DNA from: RGIG5299 sp045588575
GTDB lineage: Bacteria > Bacillota > Clostridia > Oscillospirales > RGIG5299
Reading direction: 5' to 3'
NCBI GenBank assembly: GCA_045588575.1
Contig: JAZNEJ010000012.1
Coordinates: 1 to 64,000, forward strand
Length of the DNA stretch: 64,000 nt
Shown: positions 1 to 7,907 of the stretch, piece after piece
Layout: each line of letters opens with the position of its first letter
Position numbering within the stretch: the stretch's first letter is position 1
The notes under the pieces: model-generated
What the model was told of the DNA's origin: nothing
The model's database searches: none
What the model saw: the letters and a program-made list of their open reading frames with translations, nothing else
Translations under genes and position numbers: made by a program

Positions 1-114
1 AGTATTGAAACATACTTGAAAAATTTTTGATGCCATACATATGGGTGGGAATATTCCGCCGTGCCCTGCAGCGCGCTATCTTGATTTATCCCGTCACATT
101 ATAAGCCAAAAAAA

Positions 115-146
115 CACCCTGACGAGTAATCGGCGGGGTGATTTTT
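115..146. terminator. Bidirectional hairpin terminator
   Basis: CACCC at 115-119 pairs with GGGTG at 136-140, with an inner CGA/TCG pair. A T-run follows on the plus strand and an A-run precedes it, so it could stop transcription both ways. It separates whatever lies left of the window from the DUF4145-like gene. The stem is imperfect. Confidence 0.55.
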
Positions 147-153
147 GCGTTTA

Positions 154-182
154 TTGCAATTGTTAAACCAATGTGATATAAT
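154..182 (+). promoter_or_regulatory. Sigma-A promoter of the DUF4145-like gene
   Basis: TTGCAA (154-159) and TATAAT (177-182) are separated by exactly 17 bp, 60 bp upstream of the start codon. Confidence 0.75.
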
Positions 183-242
183 AGTCTCAAAAAAAGCTAA
201 TTTTGAATTGCAATTATATATAGTATGATAAAGGAGAATCTT

Positions 243-926
243 ATGAAAACAACCCACAAAGTAGATAATATGTATTCACGCAGAGAAACACATATCGAAT
301 TTGAACAAGAAACAATATGCCCTATTTGTAAACACACAATATTCCCAGATTATGTAGCATCTACATTAAATACTGAGGAAACAGCAAGCATTTTGAATTA
401 TTGTCGTGCTTGCCAAAGCACCTTTGTTACAAATTATAAAATTCGAAAATCAGAAAAAAGCACACAACATGTCGACTATTATGATAGTGAAAAAATTGAA
501 TCTTTACCCAATAGATTTCAACAAGAAAAATTTGATGAAAAAGTTGCTTCTTTATCTCCCTCTTTTGTTAAAATTTATAACCAAGCGCTTGCAGCCGAAA
601 CACAAGGCCTTGATGAAATCGCAGGTATTGGTTATCGCAAGTCGTTAGAGTTTCTTGTAAAAGATTTTGCCATCCACGAACATCCAGATAATATCGATGA
701 TATAAAAGTAATACGTTTAGCAAAATGTATCGAGAAATATATTGACGACACTCGAATTGCCACGCTGGCTGAAAAATCCGCATGGATTGGTAATGATGAA
801 ACCCATTATGTCAGAAAACAAGAGGACAGAGATGTTTCTGATATGAAAAAATTCATAAAAGCAATGCTGTACTTTATAGGAATGGTTTTAACAACAGAAG
901 ATGCTTATAGCATGGAGGCTATGTAA
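243..926 (+). CDS. DUF4145-like protein with N-terminal zinc ribbon
   Basis: This is a 227-residue soluble protein. An N-terminal CPIC...CRAC four-cysteine knuckle looks like a zinc ribbon. The C-terminal half has the pattern of the DUF4145 family: a helical stretch with YRKSLEFLVKD and, later, WIGNDETHY. Such domains occur in restriction, toxin and other accessory proteins, but no specific function can be assigned. I chose the ATG at 243 over an in-frame ATG 18 bp upstream because AAGGAG lies six bases before it and itself overlaps the upstream codons. The gene is monocistronic, with its own promoter and a terminator on each side. Its codon use (many AAA, TTT, ATT) looks more AT-biased than its neighbours, which would fit an acquired gene. 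Confidence 0.7.
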   Translation: MKTTHKVDNMYSRRETHIEFEQETICPICKHTIFPDYVASTLNTEETASILNYCRACQSTFVTNYKIRKSEKSTQHVDYYDSEKIESLPNRFQQEKFDEKVASLSPSFVKIYNQALAAETQGLDEIAGIGYRKSLEFLVKDFAIHEHPDNIDDIKVIRLAKCIEKYIDDTRIATLAEKSAWIGNDETHYVRKQEDRDVSDMKKFIKAMLYFIGMVLTTEDAYSMEAM

Positions 927-1014
927 ATTTCGGTTAGAGAAAACATCCATATTTCCCCCTTTTGCTGGTAGCACCACAGGCTGCTATTAAAGAAAGCAAG
1001 TAATAAAACAATTT

Positions 1015-1044
1015 ATCCCCTTGGAGAAATCCGAGGGGATTTTT
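1015..1044 (+). terminator. Rho-independent terminator after the DUF4145-like gene
   Basis: ATCCCC pairs with GGGGAT around a short loop, with inner GG/CC pairs, followed by TTTT. It overlaps a spurious upstream extension of the next reading frame, which supports the later start for the epimerase. Confidence 0.75.
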
Positions 1045-1049
1045 GTATA

Positions 1050-1078
1050 TTGAATTTCAAAATAACTTGTGTTATAAT
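1050..1078 (+). promoter_or_regulatory. Sigma-A promoter of the epimerase operon
   Basis: TTGAAT (1050-1055) and TATAAT (1073-1078) lie 17 bp apart, about 30 bp before the chosen epimerase start. Confidence 0.85.
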
Positions 1079-1108
1079 GAATTAAAGGATATCATTATGA
1101 GGTGTTTT

Positions 1109-1981
1109 ATGAAATTTGGTATTTATTATGCATATTGGGAACATGAGTGGGGCGGCAACTTCGTGCCATACATTGAAAAAACCAAAAAATTGGGTTTTGA
1201 CGTTTTAGAGGTCGCTTGCGGCGCTTTTCATTTAGAAAGCGATAACTATTTTAAAGAACTTAAAAACGTTGCTGATGCAAACGGAATGCTTCTTTCCGGC
1301 GGTTACGGACCAAGACCTGAGCACAATCTCGCATCGCCTGATAGCTCGGCTGTTGAAAACGCTTTTAAATTTTATGCCGATATTTTCAGAAAAATGGAAA
1401 TTGCGAGAATAGACCGCATCGGCGGCGCTCTTTACTCATATTGGCCGGTTAATTTTTCAGCAGGCTTTGATAAGCAGGCAGATACCGAAAAAAGCATTAA
1501 AAACATGAGAAGGCTTGCAGAGCTTGCAGCCGACCACGGTATTACTCTTTGCATGGAGTCTTTGAACAGATTTGAAGGTTATATGATTAACGAGGCTTAC
1601 GAATGCCTTAATTACGTCAAAGCGGTTGATAAGCCAAACGTAAAGACTATGTTAGACACCTTTCACATGAACATTGAAGAAGATTCCATTATAGATGCAA
1701 TAAAACTTACAAAAGGTACATTGGGCGCTTTCCACGTTGGTGAGCCGAACAGAAGATGTCCTCATAAAAACAGCCGTCTTAATTGGAAAGAAATAGGTAA
1801 AACCCTTAATGAAATAGATTACGACGGTTACGTTGTTTTAGAGCCGTTTGTTCTTATGGGCGGTCAGGTTGGCAAAGATATTTCCATTTGGCGCGATATG
1901 TCTATGGGCAAAACAATGGAACAAATAGATTTAGATGCTAAAAATTCAGTTGAATTCTTAAGAGAAGCTTTTAAAAAATAA
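1109..1981 (+). CDS. D-psicose/D-tagatose 3-epimerase family sugar epimerase
   Basis: This 290-residue cytoplasmic TIM-barrel enzyme belongs to the ketose 3-epimerase group, which interconverts D-fructose and D-psicose (allulose) or D-tagatose and D-sorbose. The start MKFGIYYAYWEHEW and the segment IGGALYSYWP closely resemble clostridial D-psicose 3-epimerases. The four metal and catalytic positions are present: E150 (in CMESLNRFEGY), D183 (MLDTFHMNIEED), H209 (AFHVGEPNR) and E245 (VVLEPF). The length matches the family. I chose the ATG at 1109 because GAGGTG precedes it by six bases and the longer frame would begin inside the upstream terminator. A small lipoprotein gene follows 18 bp downstream, likely co-transcribed. 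The exact physiological ketose cannot be read from the sequence. Confidence 0.88.
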   Translation: MKFGIYYAYWEHEWGGNFVPYIEKTKKLGFDVLEVACGAFHLESDNYFKELKNVADANGMLLSGGYGPRPEHNLASPDSSAVENAFKFYADIFRKMEIARIDRIGGALYSYWPVNFSAGFDKQADTEKSIKNMRRLAELAADHGITLCMESLNRFEGYMINEAYECLNYVKAVDKPNVKTMLDTFHMNIEEDSIIDAIKLTKGTLGAFHVGEPNRRCPHKNSRLNWKEIGKTLNEIDYDGYVVLEPFVLMGGQVGKDISIWRDMSMGKTMEQIDLDAKNSVEFLREAFKK

Positions 1982-1999
1982 TTATTGGAGGACTTTTTT

Positions 2000-2491
2000 A
2001 TGAAAAAAACAGTTATTTTCGCAATTTGTTTTATTATGATTTTTGCTTTTTCGTCCTGTTCCCTTTTTAATGCTCCGAGCAGTTCAAACACAAATATAAC
2101 CTTTGAAGAATTCATTGAAGAAACGGGCGGCATTTGGATTGTTGAAAACTCCATTTCCCTTTTTTCTGAAGACGAATACACCTACACCTTTAAGTCAATA
2201 GGCAGTGAATATTGCGGCGGCGGCGCTTATCCCGGCGGTTACGAAAGAGCAGCAAAAATATCCGCCTTTAAGGTTTTAGAAGAAAACGTTTACGAGCTTT
2301 CACTCTTATATGAAGCCGGCGATTATATGGATGAATATCTCGAAGAAGCTACCGACATCTTGGTAATTACCAAGCTTCAAGACGGCAAAATAGAAATGAA
2401 ATACTCCAATGCAGAAGAAATTATTTTAATATACGGCGGTAATGATTTAGACGAAGCACAAATTGCCGCGCGCGAGTATGCCAATAAATAA
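2000..2491 (+). CDS. Small lipoprotein of unknown function
   Basis: This is a 163-residue predicted lipoprotein. The first 19 residues are a signal peptide (MKK, then a hydrophobic core) ending at a lipobox-like FSSC, with Cys20 as the probable lipidated residue. The mature part is acidic, with no domain I recognise. The ATG at 2000 follows GGAGG at good spacing; an in-frame ATG 15 bp upstream has no ribosome binding site of its own. It sits 18 bp behind the ketose epimerase, so the two are probably co-transcribed, but nothing in the protein shows a sugar-related role. Confidence 0.75.
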   Translation: MKKTVIFAICFIMIFAFSSCSLFNAPSSSNTNITFEEFIEETGGIWIVENSISLFSEDEYTYTFKSIGSEYCGGGAYPGGYERAAKISAFKVLEENVYELSLLYEAGDYMDEYLEEATDILVITKLQDGKIEMKYSNAEEIILIYGGNDLDEAQIAAREYANK

Positions 2492-2534
2492 TCAAGCCAC
2501 TTATTCCCTGCCTTGACGGCAGTGAATTTTTATC

Positions 2535-2563
2535 TTCCACCGTTTTACCAAAAATGATATAAT
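2535..2563 (+). promoter_or_regulatory. Extended -10 promoter of the oxidoreductase gene
   Basis: TATAAT at 2558-2563 is preceded by TG in extended -10 spacing. The -35 box TTCCAC (2535-2540), 17 bp upstream, is weak. Confidence 0.6.
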
Positions 2564-2594
2564 TAAAAAAGTTAAAGCTTTAAGGAGTTTTATT

Positions 2595-3569
2595 ATGAAA
2601 ACGATAAATTGGGGTATTGTCGGTCCCGGAAATATTGCAAATAAATTTGCCGAAGCTATAAAAAACGTAAATTCGGCACGTCTTGTTGCCGTTGCTTCCC
2701 GAAACAAAGAGCGTGGAGAAACTTTTGCAAAAAAGTACGGCATTTTAAACGTTTTTTCAAGTTATGAAGAGATGGCAACTTCTTCTCTTATAGATGCAGT
2801 TTATATTGCAACGCCGCATCCTTTTCACAAACCCTGCGCCGAGCTTTTTATTAATGCCAAAAAGCACGTTTTATGCGAAAAGCCTTTATGCGTTAATGCA
2901 AACGAGGCAAAAAAATTAAAAGACGCCGCAATTGAAAACAACGTCTTTTTAATGGAAGCAATGTGGACTAGGTTTTTGCCCGCAATTAAAGAAGCCGAAA
3001 ATATTGTTAAAAACGGTGAGATTGGCGAAATCCTCGGTATTCAAGCCGATTTTTGTTATAATTTAAGCTATGATGAAGAGCCGAAAATATATGAAAACGA
3101 AATGGCGGGCGGCTCACTTTTAGACGTTGGTGTTTACGGTCTTCATTTTGCTTCAATATTCCTTGGAAACGCTCCCGAGAAAATTGTTGCGGTTGCAAAC
3201 ACGGATAAAGGCGTTGACCTTTACACCAATGCCCTCCTTAAATATAAAAGCGGAGCTATTGCAAATATAACGTCTGCGATTAATGTGAAAAAGCCCGAAA
3301 CCGCTTATATTTACGGCTCAAAAGGTTTTATTTTAATTCCTGAATTTTACGGAGCTAATGAGCTTATTATCGTAGCTGACGGAAAGCAACGGTTCGTTAA
3401 AAAGGAATATATCGGCAACGGATTTGAGGAAGAAATAATCGAATGTTGTAACTGTATTAATAGTGGAAAAACCGAAAGTGATATATTACCTCTTGACGAA
3501 ACTATAACTATTTTAAAGCAAATGGACGAAATACGAGAACAAATCGGAATTAAATATCCTTTTGATTAA
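2595..3569 (+). CDS. Gfo/Idh/MocA family NAD(P)-dependent oxidoreductase
   Basis: This 324-residue cytoplasmic dehydrogenase has an N-terminal Rossmann fold with the dinucleotide-binding GIVGPGNIA (residues 7-15) and the family CEKP motif at residues 94-97, whose Lys is normally catalytic. The C-terminal alpha/beta substrate domain contains AGGSLLDVGVYGLHF. MEAMWTRFLPA resembles the dimeric dihydrodiol dehydrogenase branch, but the substrate (a sugar, inositol or diol) cannot be told from sequence. AAGGAG stands at good distance before the ATG. The gene has its own promoter and ends at a terminator shared with the convergent aspartase gene. Its closeness to the ketose epimerase suggests carbohydrate metabolism; that is an inference. 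Confidence 0.85.
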   Translation: MKTINWGIVGPGNIANKFAEAIKNVNSARLVAVASRNKERGETFAKKYGILNVFSSYEEMATSSLIDAVYIATPHPFHKPCAELFINAKKHVLCEKPLCVNANEAKKLKDAAIENNVFLMEAMWTRFLPAIKEAENIVKNGEIGEILGIQADFCYNLSYDEEPKIYENEMAGGSLLDVGVYGLHFASIFLGNAPEKIVAVANTDKGVDLYTNALLKYKSGAIANITSAINVKKPETAYIYGSKGFILIPEFYGANELIIVADGKQRFVKKEYIGNGFEEEIIECCNCINSGKTESDILPLDETITILKQMDEIREQIGIKYPFD

Positions 3570-3618
3570 ATGATGTAATGAGAATATTTTTTAATGTGTC
3601 AATTGTGCGATATAACTA

Positions 3619-3655
3619 AAAAAGCCTCCCTTTTAATAGGAAGGCTTTTCTTTTT
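3619..3655. terminator. Convergent bidirectional terminator
   Basis: AAGCCT...AGGCTT forms the stem, with CC/GG inside, flanked by A-rich and T-rich tracts. It lies between the plus-strand oxidoreductase and the minus-strand aspartase. Confidence 0.8.
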
Positions 3656-3677
3656 ACAGAATTATATATTTCTTTAA

Positions 3678-5051
3678 TTAAACCATGCTTGCGGGGTCTA
3701 AAAGCTCATTTATTTCCTTTTCGCTCATAATGCGTTTTGCTTTTAAAACCTCACGAACTGATTCGCCTGTTTTAATTGCGGTTTTTGCAATATCAGCAGC
3801 TTCGGCATAGCCAAGTTTAGGACAAATGGCAGTGATAACGCCAACAGAGCCGTCTACAAGCTCACGGCAGCGTTTTTCATTTGCGGTAATACCCAAGACG
3901 CAGTTAACTGTGAGAGTGTTTACAGCGCCCGTGAGAGCCACGATAGACTCAAATAGTTTATGATACAAGACAGGCTCGGCATAGTTAAGTTCAAGCTGAC
4001 CTGCTTCTGAAGCCGCAGTAATGGAAATATCGTTTCCTATAATCAAGAAAGCGGTTTGCGACATAACCTCGGGAATAACGGGGTTTACCTTTCCGGGCAT
4101 AATCGAAGAGCCGTTTTGCTTAGGAGGAAGGTTGATTTCCTGAAAACCGCAACGGGGGCCGGAAGACATAAGGCGGAAGTCGTTTGACATTTTAGAGCAA
4201 GAGCCTGCACAGTTCTTCAAAACAGAAGAAACGTATGAGAAAGAGTCTAAATTCTGGGTGCCATCAACCATATCTTCTACTTTGACCAAAGGCATACCGG
4301 TAATTTCAGCCAAGGTGGGAGCCAAAGCTTTAACGTATTCGGGATTAGCGTTAATAGATGTACCAATCGCCGTTCCACCCATATTGATTGTATACATTTC
4401 GTTAAGAGCTATGTTTAATCTCTTTATATCTCTTTGAATAGCCTTATCGTAGGCGCCGAATTCAGAACCGAGACGAATCGGAACCGCATCTTGCATTTGA
4501 GTACGGCCCATTTTAATAACGTCTTTAAATTCTTCAGCCTTTGCCGCTAAAGCCTTTTCAAGCTCTTCAAGTTGTTTAATTGCCTTCGTGAGCAACTTTG
4601 CAGTGGTTATTTTTGCAGCAGAAGGAAAAACGTCGTTAGTAGACTGAGCGCGGTTTACGTGGTCGTTAGGATGAACAATGGTGTAATCGCCTTTTTTGCC
4701 GCCCAAAAGTTCAATGGCACGGTTAGCAATTACCTCGTTTGCATTCATATTAGCTGTTGTGCCTGCGCCGCCTTGAACGGGGTCGCAAATAAACTGGTCG
4801 TGAAATCTGCCTGCTATAATTTCATCACAAGCCTGAATAATAGCATTTTTGCGTTTTTCATCTAATTCTCCGACGTTATAGTTACAAATAGCACAAGCTT
4901 TTTTGATTTGCGCCAAGGTTTCTATAAATTCAGGACGAAGTCTTTGGCCTGTTATTTGGAAATTTTCGTAGCCGCGCAAAGATTGCACGCCATAATAAGC
5001 GTCAACAGGTACTTCTTTTGTGCCGATGGAATCCTTTTCAATTCGATACAT
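3678..5051 (-). CDS. aspA: Aspartate ammonia-lyase (aspartase)
   Basis: This 457-residue enzyme reversibly deaminates L-aspartate to fumarate and ammonia in the cytoplasm. It is full length for the aspartase/fumarase superfamily. The start RIEKDSIGTKEVPVDAYYG, the GGAGTTANMNANEVIANRA segment and the mobile catalytic loop GSSIMPGKVNPV (residues 314-325, with the active-site serine) are all present. The early region matches aspartases more than class II fumarases, although PGK rather than PAK in the loop is less usual. A weak AAGGGA stands before the ATG and a strong promoter lies about 60 bp upstream. It is monocistronic and ends at a terminator shared with the convergent oxidoreductase. A fumarase role is less likely but not excluded. 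Confidence 0.88.
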   Translation of the reverse strand: MYRIEKDSIGTKEVPVDAYYGVQSLRGYENFQITGQRLRPEFIETLAQIKKACAICNYNVGELDEKRKNAIIQACDEIIAGRFHDQFICDPVQGGAGTTANMNANEVIANRAIELLGGKKGDYTIVHPNDHVNRAQSTNDVFPSAAKITTAKLLTKAIKQLEELEKALAAKAEEFKDVIKMGRTQMQDAVPIRLGSEFGAYDKAIQRDIKRLNIALNEMYTINMGGTAIGTSINANPEYVKALAPTLAEITGMPLVKVEDMVDGTQNLDSFSYVSSVLKNCAGSCSKMSNDFRLMSSGPRCGFQEINLPPKQNGSSIMPGKVNPVIPEVMSQTAFLIIGNDISITAASEAGQLELNYAEPVLYHKLFESIVALTGAVNTLTVNCVLGITANEKRCRELVDGSVGVITAICPKLGYAEAADIAKTAIKTGESVREVLKAKRIMSEKEINELLDPASMV

Positions 5052-5110
5052 TTTAATATCCCTTACTTTTCTCTATGATAGCAATAGTATGATATTTTAT
5101 TTCTTTTATC

Positions 5111-5139
5111 ATTATACTAGTTTTACAAAATAAAGTCAA
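5111..5139 (-). promoter_or_regulatory. Sigma-A promoter of aspA
   Basis: On the minus strand, TTGACT (5139-5134) and TATAAT (5116-5111) are separated by 17 bp. Confidence 0.85.
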
Positions 5140-5179
5140 TCATTTTTAAGGATTTCCTAATAGAAATTTATATTAAATA

Positions 5180-5210
5180 AAAAAACAGAGGATAAGTTCT
5201 ATCCTCTGTT
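5180..5210 (-). terminator. Terminator of the amino acid ABC transporter operon
   Basis: A perfect 10-bp stem (ACAGAGGATA / TATCCTCTGT) with a five-base loop is followed on the minus strand by a T-run. It lies directly after the ATPase gene. Confidence 0.9.
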
Positions 5211-5217
5211 TTAATAA

Positions 5218-6060
5218 TTACAAAACGCTGTTTAAAAACTGTTTAAGTTTAGGATGTTTGGGATTATTGAAAATTTCTTCGGGAGTTCCGTCTTCGGCTA
5301 TTTTGCCTTCGTACATAAAGAGAACTCTATCGGAAACTTCCCTTGCAAATCCCATTTCGTGAGTTACGACAATCATAGTCATACCTTCGGATGCAAGCTC
5401 TTTCATAACGTCCAAAACCTCGCCTACCATTTCGGGGTCAAGTGCGCTCGTGGGCTCATCGAAAAGCATAACCTTAGGATTCATCGCAAGCGCTCTTATT
5501 ATAGCAATTCTTTGCTTTTGACCGCCGGAAAGAGTTGAAGGATAATCGTTTGCTTTTTCTTCAAGCCCTATGCGTTTCAAGAGCTTAATAGCCTGCTCTT
5601 TAGCGTTGTTCTTAACCTCTGCGGGAGTTTGAGTTATAGGAACAAGCGGAAGTTTTTCTTTTTTAAATAAATTAGAAAACTTTATTTTGAAATTCTTACG
5701 CTTTATGGCTTTTATATTTCTGAGCCCCACGTAAACGGGAGCAAGCATAATATTGTCTATTACCGTTTTGTTGTTAAAAAGGTTGAATTGCTGAAAAACC
5801 ATTCCTATTTTTTCACGGTGAGTATTTATGTTGACTCTTACGTCGGCAATATCAACGCCTTGGAAAAATATAGAGCCGCCCGTGGGGTCTTCCGGACAGT
5901 TTAAGCAACGCAAAAAGGTTGATTTTCCGCAGCCGGAAGGTCCTATAACAGTTATAACCTCACCGTTAGCTATATCGAGGTCTATACCCTTTAAAACTTG
6001 CAAATTTGCAAAGTCTTTTTGCAAATTGCGAACCGATATTATGTATTTATCTGCGTTCAT
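5218..6060 (-). CDS. Polar amino acid ABC transporter ATP-binding protein (GlnQ-like)
   Basis: This 280-residue ATPase energises the adjacent permease and binding protein. It has Walker A GPSGCGKST (residues 40-48), a Q-loop in VFQQFNLF, signature LSGGQKQR, Walker B VMLFDEPTSALD and the switch histidine in VVTHEMGF. It is about 35 residues longer than usual GlnQ/TcyC proteins. The extra part lies between the Q-loop and the signature, around residues 107-145, and is rich in Lys, Asn and Phe. The start overlaps the permease stop by 14 bp, which implies translational coupling. It is the last gene of the operon. Confidence 0.92.
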   Translation of the reverse strand: MNADKYIISVRNLQKDFANLQVLKGIDLDIANGEVITVIGPSGCGKSTFLRCLNCPEDPTGGSIFFQGVDIADVRVNINTHREKIGMVFQQFNLFNNKTVIDNIMLAPVYVGLRNIKAIKRKNFKIKFSNLFKKEKLPLVPITQTPAEVKNNAKEQAIKLLKRIGLEEKANDYPSTLSGGQKQRIAIIRALAMNPKVMLFDEPTSALDPEMVGEVLDVMKELASEGMTMIVVTHEMGFAREVSDRVLFMYEGKIAEDGTPEEIFNNPKHPKLKQFLNSVL

Positions 6061-6742
6061 TGCGGTTCAACCTCTTTTCCATACGTTTTATGAGATAAGA
6101 AATTCCCAAAACGAGCACGAGATAAACAACAGCCAACATAACATAAGGAATTACGTATTCATAGTTTGCATCGCCGATGGAACGGAAAGCTTTGGTAAGA
6201 TCGGTAACGGCAATAAAGCTTACTACCGAGGTTTCCTTAATAAGAACAATAAATTCATTTCCCAATGTGGGAAGAATATTCTTAATAGACTGCGGAATAA
6301 CTATTTTAAGCATTGCAGTCCAATAAGGAAGACCTACTGCCCTACCCGCTTCAAGCTGACCATAATCGACCGATTGTATTCCCGCACGCATTATTTCCGA
6401 AACGTATGCGGCGCTGTTTAATCCAAAAATTATAATTGCAACGGCAATTGCATCAGCCGAAATACCGATTCCGGGAAGCAATACGTAATATCCTATAAGA
6501 AGCTGAACAACCATAGGGGTTCCGCGGAAAAATCCGACGTAAACGTCGCAAATTCCTGCCGCAATTTTAGCAAAAATATTGTTTTTCGGCATTACTTTTA
6601 TGAGAGCTATAAGGGTGCCGAAAACAACACCGATTATTAAACCTAAAACTGCTATTTCAACAGTCGTAAGCAAACCAGAAAGGACAGTCTTATAACCGTC
6701 CTTTGTGATGAGCTGTTCGTAAAAATTTTCCCAGCCTGCCAT
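6047..6742 (-). CDS. Polar amino acid ABC transporter permease
   Basis: This 231-residue integral membrane protein of the HisM/GlnP family has about five transmembrane helices. It contains VGFFRGTPMVVQL, typical of this family, and an EAA coupling loop (EAGRAVGLPYWTAMLKIVIPQ) that docks on the ATPase. It begins with MAGWENFYEQ, five bases after the binding protein stop, and its end overlaps the ATPase start. One permease gene implies a homodimeric channel. Related transporters carry glutamine, cystine or basic amino acids; the substrate is not decided by sequence. Confidence 0.92.
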   Translation of the reverse strand: MAGWENFYEQLITKDGYKTVLSGLLTTVEIAVLGLIIGVVFGTLIALIKVMPKNNIFAKIAAGICDVYVGFFRGTPMVVQLLIGYYVLLPGIGISADAIAVAIIIFGLNSAAYVSEIMRAGIQSVDYGQLEAGRAVGLPYWTAMLKIVIPQSIKNILPTLGNEFIVLIKETSVVSFIAVTDLTKAFRSIGDANYEYVIPYVMLAVVYLVLVLGISYLIKRMEKRLNRNERR

Positions 6743-6747
6743 TATTC

Positions 6748-7593
6748 TTACTTAACGTTTGCTGCGAGAGCTGCTAAAACTTCTTCTGCAGTGGTGCAGT
6801 TAGCAAAAGTATTATCGTTTTCGAGAACAACAAGCATCTGAGCTGCTTCGTAATAAGATTCGGTGAAGTTTACAGATTCCTGGCGTTTTGCGTTAACGGT
6901 AAGACCTGCCATAGCAATATCAATGCCGTTTGAACCAACGGAAGTTACAACGGAATCAAATTCCATATCCATTATAACAAGCTCCATATTGAGCTGCTGT
7001 GCAATGTATGCTGCGATTTCCATATCGATACCTGCAAATTTGTCGCCGTCCTTATATTCGAAGGGAGCGAAAGCTGCATTTGTTGCAACAACGAGCTGAG
7101 TATCTGCTTTAGAAGCATCGAAGGTTGCAGAATTGAAGGGTTTGATGCCTTCGCCGGTTGCATAAGCAGCAACGATTTCGTTGAGCTTGCCGGTTGCTTT
7201 CATATCTGCAAGAATGTTGTTTACAGAAGCAAGAAGTTCGGGCTGTGCTTTGTCAACACCGAAAGCGTATTCTTCTTCGGTAAGAGCAACGTCGATTACT
7301 TTAATGCCGCTGATTTTCTGAACAAGCTGTTTTGCAGGCTGTTCGTCAATCATAACGTATTTAACGTTGTTGTTTTTCATGTCTGCAACTGCAAGGCCGC
7401 CGTTGCTATAGCCCTTTGAATAGTAGCCTGCAATTCCGTCAAATCCCCAGTCTGCGTCGCCGTCAACGAAATACTGACCTGTGGTTCCGCTTTGAACACC
7501 GATGTAAACCTTGTTGTCGCCGCAAGCGGACATTGTGAATACGAGTGCTGCAATCATCATAATTGCGAGAGTGAGTGCTAAAATCTTTTTCAT
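6748..7593 (-). CDS. Amino acid-binding lipoprotein, SBP_bac_3 fold in circularly permuted order
   Basis: This 281-residue extracellular lipoprotein is the substrate receptor of the transporter. Signal peptide 1-23 ends in lipobox SAC with Cys24. The order of the two halves is inverted. Residues 29-146 (IGVQSGTTGQYF ... MIDEQPAKQLV ... LTEEEYAFGV ... NNILADMKATGKLNEIVAAY) normally form the second half of a family 3 binding protein. After a short linker, residues 166-278 (LVVATNAAFAPFEYKDGDKF ... GIDMEIAAYIA ... AKRQESVNFTESYYEAAQ) are what normally begins the mature protein. The C-terminus stops where the usual connection to the IGVQ segment would be. The frame is open and all expected elements are present once, so this looks like a clean circular permutation rather than a truncation. 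It has its own consensus promoter and AAGGAA before the ATG. Confidence 0.9.
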   Translation of the reverse strand: MKKILALTLAIMMIAALVFTMSACGDNKVYIGVQSGTTGQYFVDGDADWGFDGIAGYYSKGYSNGGLAVADMKNNNVKYVMIDEQPAKQLVQKISGIKVIDVALTEEEYAFGVDKAQPELLASVNNILADMKATGKLNEIVAAYATGEGIKPFNSATFDASKADTQLVVATNAAFAPFEYKDGDKFAGIDMEIAAYIAQQLNMELVIMDMEFDSVVTSVGSNGIDIAMAGLTVNAKRQESVNFTESYYEAAQMLVVLENDNTFANCTTAEEVLAALAANVK

Positions 7594-7649
7594 TTTATTT
7601 TTCCTTTCTTCTATTCTATAATGAATAAAAATGTATTTCTATGTGCTAT

Positions 7650-7678
7650 ATTCTAACACCCATATTATATTTTGTCAA
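7650..7678 (-). promoter_or_regulatory. Sigma-A promoter of the amino acid transporter operon
   Basis: TTGACA (7678-7673) and TAGAAT (7655-7650) on the minus strand are 17 bp apart. Confidence 0.85.
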
Positions 7679-7721
7679 TTATTTTTTTATATTTTTTCAT
7701 ATTTGTTGCAAATTCATCGCA

Positions 7722-7760
7722 TTTATGCATATTTTTATGCATAAATATGGGTTTATGCAT
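7722..7760. repeat. Three copies of TTTATGCAT, possible operator
   Basis: Copies lie at 7722-7730, 7734-7742 and 7752-7760; the core ATGCAT is palindromic. They sit 45-80 bp upstream of the transporter -35 box and about 80 bp upstream of the divergent FemAB promoter. The rest of the 314-bp intergenic stretch 7594-7907 holds the two promoters and AT-rich sequence. A regulator-binding role is inference. Confidence 0.45.
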
Positions 7761-7837
7761 AATTTTTCTATGTAAAGGTATATTGCTTTATATTGTTTTT
7801 CCCAATTTTAATAGTTACTTTCTTTTTTTGTTTTTTA

Positions 7838-7866
7838 TTGCATTTTTTGCTAATATATGTTAAAAT
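7838..7866 (+). promoter_or_regulatory. Sigma-A promoter of the FemAB-type gene
   Basis: TTGCAT (7838-7843) and TAAAAT (7861-7866) are separated by 17 bp, about 40 bp before the start codon. Confidence 0.7.
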
Positions 7867-7907
7867 TATAAAAGAATAAAATACGTTTTACGAGGTTTAT
7901 CTGCGTT

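Noticed and set aside
1..30. Open frame ending in TGA at the left edge, possible tail of an upstream gene
   Set aside because: Ten codons are too few to support a gene call, and no family is recognisable.
5828..6421. 197-residue plus-strand frame over the transporter genes
   Set aside because: It is antisense to well-supported genes, has no ribosome binding site and no recognisable domain.
6748..7593. Binding protein as two truncated genes joined by a frameshift or misassembly
   Set aside because: The frame is uninterrupted, each canonical segment occurs once, and signal peptide, linker and stop are in sensible places; permutation is the simpler reading.
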